This document shows, in pieces, positions 11,631 to 22,100 of a stretch of DNA of 64,000 nt; within the stretch, counting starts at the first letter, position 1, and each line of letters opens with the position of its first letter. The notes under the pieces are model-generated. The model was not told the origin of the DNA and ran no database searches. It saw only the letters and a list, made by a program, of their open reading frames with translations. The stretch lies in the NCBI GenBank assembly GCA_022393335.1, contig JAJEKB010000830.1, forward strand, positions 57,204 to 121,203, given 5' to 3'. The stretch comes from Macrotrachela quadricornifera. Taxonomy: Eukaryota; Rotifera; Eurotatoria; Philodinida; Philodinidae. The position numbers and the translations under genes are program-made.

Positions 11631-12789
11631 TCTATGTATATAGACAATAATATCAATCTGTTAATAACAACCTCATTATTGTTTTCTTGCACATTGTCTT
11701 TGTATCTTTTGTTTATATATTTATCTTTCTTCTATATCGTATGCTAGATAGTTCTAAGTGAATGTATGTGGCATCTGAACACGTTTCCATAGTTGTTAAT
11801 GATAAAGATTTTTCTTCGATTTATGGAAACATTATTTATATGTTCAATATAAATTTTACATTTTCAAGAAAGATTTTTCTCTTCTTTCTATTGTTTGTTA
11901 TTCTTAGAATACTTTATGTTATAGTTGACTTATTCTCACAGTAAAAATATTGAACCATTCGAGATCTATTCTGTTATCAGGGATCGAAAAATATGTTTCC
12001 GTATTTTAAAAATTTCTCTTTCCAATCTTATAATACAGAATTAGGGTTCATGTCAAAGTATTGATAACAACTGCTGCTACAGGTTAACAAGACTCGATTC
12101 TTCAAAATTTTGTAATTTTTTTTAATATCTGGCAAGACTCTATTACGTTTTATAACTCAATTTTTTCTTCAATTTAAGATCTTTCTGAAATGCCTAGCAC
12201 AGAAAATGGCGGAGAAATACCATTTTTGAGAAAGACACAAAACAAAGTTTAGCAGTGAAAAACAAATTTCTTCTTATTAAAATGATATAAAAGACAAATC
12301 GATAATAGTTTTATCAAGTGTTATCGATTATGACAAATCAATTTAACACATGCATGTATCCTTCTCCCTGATAGTAGAAGACATCTTCCACCCAAAACAG
12401 AAGTCTATTCTATATATGAAGACCATTTTCAAGACTTTTGATACTTAAACATCATACAAGGGTTACTTGTGAATTTTTGGAAAATTTCTAAATTAATAAT
12501 TTGTGCTGCTCATATTCATATTGAAAAACAATTTTTGATTATCTTTAAATGTATTACCTTGTTTTCCAATTTGATTAATATATATATTTTCTAATTTCAT
12601 ATTTTTCTTATCGATATTCATTAAATTCCTCTTTGAATAAATTTAATTTATTTTTTAAATATTCTTGAGAATTTTTTATTTGTTCAGAATATATTAATAA
12701 ACAAATATTATACATTTTAAACAAACAAACACATTCTATATTTATAATAAAAATTAATCATTTTATTTTTTTTTTCATTCGATAATGAG
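11631..12789. other. Intergenic, no gene seen
   Basis: AT-rich sequence following the PPxY membrane protein gene. A 60-codon plus-strand open frame at 11762-11944 has no start context, splice structure or recognisable motif and looks like chance. Confidence 0.5.
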
Positions 12790-12901
12790 TTATGCTCAAT
12801 ATTTCGATTATGTAATGATGAAATACAAAGTTCAAATGAGGATGAAGTACTCAATGATCTCACTCAAGTACAAATTTCTCAACGATATGATGATGTTTTA
12901 G
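12790..12901 (+). pseudogene. Isolated exon-like segment, possible remnant or exon of an unrecognised gene
   Basis: A 112-bp open segment is preceded by a pyrimidine-rich tract and AG (12788-12789) and followed by GTAAAAATT, a donor like those of real genes in this window. The peptide contains CNDEIQSSNEDEVLNDLTQV and then ISQRYDDVL. It is acidic and better composed than flanking sequence. No partner exon could be joined with confidence; a 44-codon frame at about 13052-13187 (start MRRALSDEISSSSK) is nearby. It may be a decayed gene fragment or an exon of a gene I cannot assemble. Confidence 0.22.
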
Positions 12902-15703
12902 GTAAAAATTAAATAAATAATGAAGATTATATTTCATAATAAACTGGCAATTATGTGTAATAGTTATTATTGAATAAAAAGGATTTTCTCTTGCTTAATA
13001 ATGAAAACAATAAGAGTTAATCGGAAATAAATAAATTATAAGTATCGAGAAAATGAGAAGAGCATTAAGCGATGAAATCAGCTCTTCCTCAAAATTACTT
13101 TCCATGTTTTCTAAATGGTTAATTCAAGTATCAGGAGTTGATTATCGTTCGAATCATACCAGTAGACTTCATTTTAGCTGCACATGACTAACTCAAATTC
13201 TAGATCAAATATATCCTATAGGACCAAGATATGTTCTCTAATCGGACGTAAAGTACGTTAAGAACACTGTTTACAACTACAGTATTACGTCGTTGGAATA
13301 AAATGATTCCCAAAGCTATATTAATAAATGCGCAAATAATAAAACGGAGATATTACAGAGAATTTCGGTCGCAAGTCATCAAATCAGCATGGGCGTCGAG
13401 TATATAGTTCTGAGCTGGTAATGGTACATACCCAAATATTATTGTATAAATATAAATGTAAATAACAATAATGTAAACATTTAGAAGTATACGCACTTTC
13501 TATTCAGCATTCTAAGGAATAGTTTTTCCGTCAATAGCTACTCCTGAGTATATTTTTAAAAAGATTAATAGATATCTCTAAAATATCTCACTTTATAAGA
13601 AACAATCAATATTGTTAATAGGTGGAAACACTGATAAATTTCGCAACACACTGCCACTACTCCATCGTTTAAAAGTTTCTTCCGGCTCCGTTGGAAGAAC
13701 GGGACGGAGCGATATGACACTGTCACTCGTCCATCTATGATGCTCAACCCTTTGTATTTTACAGTTTGTTGTATGTCTTTGCTCTTCATCTTTTTTCAAA
13801 TATATTTAAAGTAGTTTTCGGGCCTAGTCATCATGGTTTTGCAGAGAATTTTAAGCACTATCTTTTAATAAAAAAAAGTATTTTAATCAAAGGAATAATA
13901 GTGGAGAAATATCCTAAATACTGAGAGGCTCATTATTCTTGGAACACCAGTTAGCTTGATCTATTATTGTTCTTTTTTTATGTGATATTAATCTTGGGTA
14001 AACATTTTTATTAAATAGTCACATTAAGGTTATGAGTTTCAAAAAAATTAGGAGAGAAAACTTTTTTATTATCATGTATGTATACGAATCTTTTTACGTA
14101 GTAAACAAATGTACTTGGAAAATGATTGGAGACGTACTTATTCCATATTGACGGAAATCTATTATACGATAAAAACTACGTCTGGTCTTCATTCAAAACA
14201 TCGACTACGGATGTAGATATTTTCTTTAATGAATATACTAACAAAATACAAAATCATAATAATCTTCACCAATGGACTTTTAGTTCTAGATATCTATTGT
14301 TGTGAAATAATTATCAAGATTAAGGACAAAAGTTCCTCATACACGCTAAGCTATGCTTAGTTCGTCAAAGAATGTATGTTTTTACATTTTCATAAGGTAA
14401 TCTGACGAAAAACTCTATTTTTTCAAACAAAGATTTCAACATTTTGACCCACGTTCTACTTACATTATTTAGAATGATAACGTTTTCTTTCATATTCTTA
14501 TGCGACATGAGTCAATATATTATGAAATATTTTCTTCTGTGCGCAATCATTCTTCACCTCTTTTGTAAAGCAAATATTTATCTTTTCTTCTTTTTATTAG
14601 ACTATACACTAGACACTTCTTTCTTTCTTCTGCTTGACAAGATAGGGAAAACTTTTTTTTTGTAAATCTCTATCAATATCGACGAGTAGAAGAATAAATG
14701 TAAGAAGATCCAAATAAATTATAAAATGGTTCAGAAAAAAATGTGAGTTCTATAGTAAATCGTTTTCTATTAATTTTTATTAACATTTCTGATAGGACCG
14801 CAAAGTTTTGTGATGTTCAATGTAAGTTGTCGAAAAATTGGACGAGTTTCTTGCCGTTGAAAACAACAATACATACAGGGTATCATTTGAGTGACGATGA
14901 AGGTAGAAATACATATAAATAAAGTAGGACTTAGTAAATCCTTGTGGAATCCATCGAATGTGTTGATAAAAATGAATAGCAAATGAATTACTATAGAAGT
15001 AATAGTTTTGTATCATTGGGTAATATTCGCTTTGTCTTCAATTACCTTTTCATCGTTAGTTTTTCAATGTCTTCTGCCACTTTGTTCACTCACTATGCTG
15101 TCTGTGATGATTCTCCTTGTTCTCTTTTCAGACAAATATATAAGAGTAAAACAAGACAAGGAGTAATATGTGAGATATAACAAAATATAACTTGATTTTC
15201 AACTAACAAACAAGCAATTAAGAAAATTACTTAACTTCATCCAAAACTTTTAGTTTTTTCATTTTTTGTTATTATGATAAAACCTTTTTTTCCATAGACT
15301 AGGGTATGTTTTGAGTATTTATTTATCCTTTTATTTAAAAAAAAAACGTTATTTGGTAATTTTTAGTACATTTTATAAAAGCACTGTTAAAGACAAAAAC
15401 ATAGTTTTAGTAGAGTATCCTCCATATTTGACCTTTTTTAGTACAAGAGAAGGAGAAAATGGAAAGAAGCCAAAAACAAAACTAGGCATTTCAACGTTTC
15501 TAATAGTTTGTTAAAGTTTTGGCTCAAATAGATGCACCATCTCGAAGCAATGTGGATAAAAAGGTAAGGAAACGTTTTTCAATAAATTGTCCTTGAAAAC
15601 TGCCATAAGAGAAGCGTTTTGAATATAAGAAAAAATATTTTTAGTTGTGTTCATTGCAGATATTATATAGAGAAATTACAACACAACGCAGCTAGTCTAA
15701 ACG
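12902..15703. other. Gene-poor stretch with scattered less AT-rich patches
   Basis: No gene can be supported. At 13620-13790 the sequence is clearly less AT-rich and contains an inverted repeat (GCTCCGT at 13685-13691 with ACGGAGC at 13704-13710). Short open frames on the minus strand there have no recognised motif. At 15525-15560 a short open segment ends in the donor-like AAAAAGGTAAGG. A TATA-like TATTATATAG lies at 15660-15669, upstream of the small gene that follows. Confidence 0.4.
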
Positions 15704-16033
15704 ATGTTTCGATCTAAGAATAAAAAGCAGGAGGAGTCTACTGCCAATGCTTCGTCATACATCGACAATCGCTTGGTATCGCTTTGCCAAGTTTATCCAA
15801 ATTCTCCTTTAGCAGACAATGAAACTCACATATTACCTGTTTTGACTGCTCTTAAACGACACAGCTTTAAAATAAAACCTGTACCTACTGCCAATGGAAT
15901 TTTCTATTTTTGTGAACTCCGCGATGGTTATCAACTCTTCAAAGCTCAAGTACTAGATCAAGAAATGAGAAATGCACTACCTTTTGATGTACGCGACAAG
16001 GAAAAATCTCCAGTTTCTTGGATTTTTGCCTGA
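15704..16033 (+). CDS. Small single-exon protein of 109 residues, function unknown
   Basis: An uninterrupted frame runs from ATG (MFRSKNKKQEESTANAS) to TGA, with base composition clearly richer in G+C than its surroundings and codon use like real genes. The N-terminal 18 residues are basic and polar. The rest is a compact globular-looking stretch with two cysteines (SLCQVY, FYFCEL) and no membrane segment or signal peptide. It ends KSPVSWIFA. A TATA-like box lies about 40 bp upstream, and AATAAA occurs just downstream at about 16039 and 16092. I do not recognise a family. It could be an intronless host gene, a retrocopy, or cargo of the neighbouring Helitron-like elements, which begin within 100 bp of its stop. 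Confidence 0.5.
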   Translation: MFRSKNKKQEESTANASSYIDNRLVSLCQVYPNSPLADNETHILPVLTALKRHSFKIKPVPTANGIFYFCELRDGYQLFKAQVLDQEMRNALPFDVRDKEKSPVSWIFA

Positions 16034-16072
16034 AAGTGAAAATAAAATGATCGATTTTTTTCTTACTCGTTT

Positions 16073-16440
16073 ATCTATCTATCTTCTATATAAATAAAGA
16101 ATGTTTATCTGTTCGCTATACATTCAGTACCTGTGATAGCTACGATCATCAAACTTTCCACAATGCTTCTCTAGATCCAAAGGAACGTCGACGGAGGGTT
16201 GGTATGGTCATCCGGGTGTGAGGGTGAAATCTCAACTAGATAGTGCTGTCATAGCTAACATTACCAAACTTTCTACGGTGCTTTCCTGAGTTTAGATGTA
16301 GTTTTGGAGAGTGCTGTCACCATTAACTGGAGTAGAGAGGGTGTCAGGATGAAATTTCATTCAAATCATATTGCAATGAAATTTGTCTCAATTTTTCAGA
16401 AATTTAGCGAATTTGCTATGATTTGAGAATTAATCATTTC
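16073..16440 (+). mobile_element. Helitron-like non-autonomous repeat, partial copy 1
   Basis: It begins with a 5'-end-like CTTCTATATAAATAAAG followed by AATGTTTATCTGTTCGC, the same opening as the copy at about 16492. The interior holds two diverged direct copies of a segment of about 35 bp (GCTACGATCATCAAACTTTC near 16139, and GCTAACATTACCAAACTTTC near 16254). Related sequence recurs near 16970 in the complete element. There is no CTAG-type 3' end, so the copy is truncated or interrupted by the next one. Confidence 0.5.
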
Positions 16441-16484
16441 GTATCAATAATTCTTTGGTCTACATGTGAAAACCGAAGGTTTCT

Positions 16485-16906
16485 GATCCACATATATAAA
16501 GAAGCATGTTTATCTGTTTGTCTGTTCGCTATTCATTTGGACACAGTATGAGCAAATGCAAAAAAATTTTGCACAGAAAATCCGTTCAACCAGAGGAAGG
16601 TCATAGGGTAGTTTTCGACCCAAAATTTTCATCTGGAGGGGGGGTTGTTTGCCTTTCCTTCTATTGTTAGATTTACTACAGTGAATGTCTTTTCCAGAGA
16701 ATTTATGCATATGATTGTTTTCTCAATAATTCAAGAACGAAAATAAATAAGAACCCACGCTTTTTGCCATTGCACACAGGACATTTCAGAATATTCGAAA
16801 AAGACTGACAGAATGTGTAAAATGAAGAACAACTATATGATTGAAGATGTCCATAAAATGAAGAAGGCAATAAGTGAGATAAAATATCATTTCTCATAAC
16901 TCATAA
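16485..16906 (+). mobile_element. Helitron-like non-autonomous repeat, partial copy 2
   Basis: This second opening, ACATATATAAAGAAGCATG followed by TTTATCTGTTTGTCTGTTCG, is closely related to copy 1. It is followed by AACCAGAGGAAGGTCATAGG and a G-run. The latter part is AT-rich and not obviously repeat-derived. No 3' terminus is visible before the next element starts at 16907. Confidence 0.4.
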
Positions 16907-17406
16907 TCTATATATAAAAATAAGGAATTGTGGCTTTTTTTTGTTTTTCATGTATTTGGACGCCACACGAGCTAGCGATGCCAAGCTTTTCATAGCATAC
17001 TTTTAGGTCTCGAGAAGGATCGAGAGGGGTAAGGATAACCGATGAGAGGATTGGGGTAACATTTCACATAGGTTATGATACGTTTCAATTTTTACGAAGC
17101 TTTCAGAAACTTCGGAGCATCTGCTGCCATTGTTAAAATATCCACCTTTTACTGTCACTTTTTTTTGCATTGAGTGTTAGTGTAAAGTTTGGCAATAGAC
17201 ATGAGTTAAGTGAAAGACACTCACACTCCACACTATTTGTTGAATTATTCGATTTAAAAATGAAGGTAAGTGTATGCACGGCAAGACATGGAGTAATAAT
17301 AGATGAAAAAGTCACAAGCAAGCCCTCTGTATGACTTCTATCGTTTTCTGACACACCAAATTTTTAGTCTGGAGATTTCCCGAGCAACGCCGGGTTCCGC
17401 CGCTAG
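16907..17406 (+). mobile_element. Apparently complete non-autonomous Helitron/Helentron-like element (about 500 bp)
   Basis: The 5' end is TCTATATATAAAAATAAGG. The 3' end is a short hairpin (CCCG at 17379-17382 with CGGG at 17391-17394, loop AGCAACGC), then GTTCCGC and terminal CTAG (17403-17406), followed by T. TC at the 5' end, a GC hairpin about 10 bp from the 3' end, a CTAG/CTRR terminus and no terminal inverted repeats or target duplication are the standard signs of Helitron-type rolling-circle elements. The ending strongly recalls the CCCG...CCGGG...GCTAGT ends of short Helitron-like elements in invertebrates. There is no Rep/helicase gene, so it would need an element elsewhere to move. 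Confidence 0.65.
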
Positions 17407-18582
17407 TGTTTTATGTATTATTTTTTATAACATATACATGTATCTATAAAAGCTATCAGATTAAATGACCAAACTGGAAAGTGATATGAAAGGGTACTTT
17501 AATATATGTTCGCGTGCATTCAGATATGTAAACTGTTCAATTCGATTATAGAACGGATATTATAAAGACAATTTTTTTCTGATATTAGAACCGCGAACAA
17601 TTTCGAATAATCATGATTGAACTGACGTAAAGGATATAAATTTTAAATATATCACGTATTAAAAATTATCGCTGGAAGAACGTGATTAAACAATCATCTA
17701 CACTAATTAGCTTTAATTAGTAGCGATATATTATGATTAAAATTTCCAAATAAAAAAATGTTGTAGTGAATGAGCAAGTACTTCAACTTTAACTACAATC
17801 ATGGTGAATGAAAACATCCATTCGATCTTAATTTCATCTTGAAACTCTGTTATATACGACAGTGAAATACACATTTCAACTACAAGAACTAAGAGTAAAG
17901 TAATATGACTAGCTCTAAACAACCTAACTGTTGAGTCGTATTAATTGAATCACAATCAGCATATTAAGCAACATGATTTGCTGTCGAATGAGCAAAATTG
18001 ATTATTACATAAAAGTAGTTAAGTATTATAAGTTCGATTCTTTAATATTTCAGTCTCAAATAGACAATCTGATTATAGTGAAATAATATGAACACATATA
18101 AACTGTTACCTAGCTGAGTGACTCCTAAAGAATAGTTACATTCTCATCAATCTTTAAATTGTTTTATATTTTCACAAACCTATTTTATTTTTGTATGCTA
18201 TTTCATAATCAAACATGCCAGTGCCTTTTGTCAATAAAGTAACATGCTTATTCTCATATTTAGTATCCATATAATTAAGATAAACAACTTTACTATGAGA
18301 CTCTGAATATAATGAATTAAATCAGTAAAGATTTTAATACTCAGATTATTGATGTCATAATATTTCAATGTATTATACAAACTTTCTTTCATTAAAACAT
18401 TCTATGACTAAAATAATTTCTTTAAATTACACTAAAAGCAATTGAAATATTTATTTAAAAAAAACACTCTTATAGAAATTATAAAAAGAGTGTTTTGCAT
18501 TAATATAACAAAAATAAGCACCTAAATTAGTTTTTAAAAAATACAATCACCGATAAGATAAACAAGATTAATTAAATCTTGT
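17407..18582. other. Intergenic and RyR 3' flank, no gene seen
   Basis: AT-rich sequence between the Helitron-like element and the RyR stop codon. It must include the RyR 3' UTR. A weak minus-strand open frame at 17737-17922 has no support. Confidence 0.5.
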
Positions 18583-19125
18583 TTAGCTTTCTGTTGTTGT
18601 TCCACCACCTCCCGATTCATACTGACGTCTAAAACAATCGCCAATCGGAAAAAAATCCCATTTACGACTTTGATACATTTCCCAAACATAACTTTCCTAT
18701 ACATTAAAGAAAATAATTAATTAAAATTTTATTTTTTATATATTATTAAATAAATAAAAACCTGTCCAGTATGTTCTGTATCAGGTTTATTAAGGAGATG
18801 TGTTAAGAAGAACATATAATTTGCAAAATTATGTTCTGCTGTTGTATGAGTCTAATATAAAAAATAAATGAAATTTTTTTTTTCATTTTAATAAATTCTT
18901 TTTACTTCAAATCCATGTGGTTCTTTATCAAAATAATCTTGACCAATTCCACAAATAAAACATTTTGACTAAAATAATAATTATTAAAAAAAAATAAATA
19001 AATCAATCTTTTAATTACTTCAAGTGTTTCTTTCACTGAATCAAGTTGTTCACGAAGATCACCAAAAGCATCAATAATTAAACCTTAAATTTGAATCTTT
19101 TTTTTTAAAATATATTTAAAATAAA
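18583..19125 (-). other. RyR C-terminal domain with zinc site
   Basis: Exons read [16 protein letters not shown] sequence, then [43 protein letters not shown] and the terminal [14 protein letters not shown]. CxxC together with the two histidines forms the conserved C-terminal zinc site. The last residues are a Ser/Thr-rich extension past the usual end. Confidence 0.9.
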
Positions 19126-22100
19126 ATATTACCTTGAATAATAGCAAGAAGAATAACAATAATAAAGAAGAAGAATGTTATATCAAAAATAATTCGATAT
19201 AATTCAAGTGGATCACCATTTGGTGATTCAAGTTCATCACCAATACCACCACCAGCTCGAATACCCGAATAAAGATGAAATTTAAAACACTATAAAATAA
19301 TTAATAGAAAACAAATATATTAAATAATAAAAAATTCTTTAATTTACAGTAAACATATCTTTGCAATTTTCTTCTCGTTCTTCATCTTCTTCTTTTGTAT
19401 AAAATTTACGAAAAAAATTAAATGCAATAACTGTATAAAGATAAACAACAACTGCCATTAACATTATTGTTAAAAGTAACTAAAATAAATAATTCATTTG
19501 AAAAAAAAAAAAAGAATAAATTTTTATATTAAATATTACTTGTCGACCATTATGTGTAATTGATTTTAATATTGTACTTAATGCTTTAACACTTATTGCA
19601 ACATCAAGTAAATGAATTGCAAAGACAAAAAATGCAAAATTACCAATAACAGAAAATAAAAAGTAGAAGAAGACGTAAAGAAATGACTGAAAAAGACAAG
19701 AATATTATGAAAATTTAGAAATTTGCGATAAATGGTTCAATATATTTATTAACTAGAGATTATCAGTTCTGATTAGCAAAAATGAAAAAAAAAACTCAAT
19801 ACTTTTACGATGATTATCGTACATAAGTTCTAACATTAAATTTTAAAATCTATTCTGAGAATTTTTAACTTTTTGATTGTCTCAAGAATTAATCAATAAA
19901 AATTTTTCATATTTCATAACATACATTATCTGTAAAGATAACACCCCATTTCCAAATTTGATAACGCATATCAACAGATTTAATTCTAAATTTTCAAAAT
20001 AAAATTCTTTCATTTTCTTTTTTTTTTATATTTTTACATACTTTCCCCATAAACCAGTTTCAACTGGTTTAATTATTTCAAATTTTCCAGGTGTATCACT
20101 TTTTTCCATACCCAAAAATCGACTTAATTCATTATAATCAAATTGATCGAAATATTTATTTCGAACTTTTTTCTTAACAAATTTATCCCAATAAGAATCA
20201 GGAAATGATTTTGAACTTATAACAAGTTTATGCCATTCACGTGATAAATATGATACTAACCAAGAATTATTTTCACTTGGTTGATCAATTAACCAAGCAC
20301 CTTCAAATTCTAATTTTCTAGCTATTTCTTTTTCTCGTTTAAATATAACTAATGGAACCTAAAATAAATAATTTTAATAAATTCTATTTTGTTTTTTTTT
20401 TAAATATACTTTTAATTTATAATAACTAATCATCATTAAAAATGCAATTGATGAATGTAAAAATGCACTTGTTCGTAATAAATAAATCATATAAAAATTT
20501 TTTGGATCCATCATTATTATTTCATTTTCATCATCATCAATATGTTCAACTATATCAGATGGAATTGATTGACTAGTTGTTGCTGCTGTTGCTAATGGCA
20601 TTGCCTGAAATATTTCCATGTGATTTTATTAATTATTCAACAAAGAAATTTTACCTTATAAAATAACATAAGAAAATTAATTACAAAAGCAAGACAAAGT
20701 GCCATAAATTTTAATTGATGATAATTTCTTGCTACTAATGCCTATTTTAAAATAATTCAAAATGTGTTTTTTTTTAATTACAAGATGAATATAGAATATT
20801 TTTTCTAGCATAGTGATAATATATGTGTGCGATAAGGAAAAGATGGAAGTGACACTATATACCCATTCATAGTGAATATCTCTGTGACATTGATTTTTTT
20901 CATTTGTTTGAAACACGTTGAATAAAAGTAAATATCTGATGAGACTGGCAAAAGTGTCACGGTATTAGAAATAATTATAAAGTTTCATGTTTTAACAGTT
21001 TTATCTACACATTCTTGTTTCTAATCTTGAATTGTAATTAACTAACACTTAACTGAATTCGAAATTTTCTACAATATACTAAACTGTATCTCAGAATAGT
21101 CTTTGAATTCTTAATACAAACAATTAGAATTGATATACATGCTGTTGTCAAAAATATATCATAGTTATAAACTGAGTATTCTTTGACATAAATTCAGTTT
21201 TGCAAATATGATCAATTTATCAATCATTGGTGATAATTGTGTTTTTTATTGGAATGTCATCCTTAAAAAATCTAAACTGTTGGTAACTAACAAAAAATCA
21301 ATACTGCGAACTTTCCTTCTTTGTAAGATGTAATAAAACTCTGATGAATAATTTATTTACCAGCGCTTTCTTTCCATAATCTGTTCGTGGTGGTGGTTCC
21401 GAAGGAATAAAATCATCATCTTCGACTATTGTTGCATTGATATTACTTGATGGTCCTTTTCTTTGATATTCAGCTTGAATATTTACCTTTATTGAAAAGA
21501 AAAAAGACAATATTCGAATGAATATATAAATAATGAAAATAATTTACTTCATATGCATGTTTAGATTTTTCAATCATATTTTGTGACATATTTATTGTTG
21601 TATTTAATTGTGGTTGATGAGGTACAGAAACTATTATTGATTGTCGTTTTTGATACTGATATGATGATGGTGCTAATTGTGTTGTTGTTGTTACAATTGA
21701 TGATGGTAATGGTTGTCTTGTAGATAAATCAATATTATTAATAAATAAAGGTTTTTGTTGTGAAATAGATTTTCGAGCATTATCAAACATAAGTAAATTT
21801 ATTTGTTCATCAGTTAATGATGCTCTTTAATATAAATAAAATATATATGAAAAAACAAAAAATAATAATATTATATTTTACCTATGTTTTGCTTCTGAAT
21901 CCAAATTGAGATCAACACCAAATGCATTAATTGGTATTAAATCTTCATTATTACCAAAACCATGTGTGATATTAATTGAAGCTGAAAAAAGAAGAGATTT
22001 CAATTAGAATTTTTTTAAAACAAAAACATTCAAAATATATACGTAGTTGAGTATCACGACGTTTTTTTGGTGGTGGTAAAGCAATTTTTGAAGGTTCTGT

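Noticed and set aside
13565..13799. Two overlapping minus-strand open frames of 68-74 codons
   Set aside because: They have no recognised motif, no splice signals and competing frames over the same bases. Kept only as a composition anomaly.
16510..16897. Minus-strand open frames within the repeat cluster
   Set aside because: They run through Helitron-like repeat sequence without similarity to Rep/helicase or any known domain.
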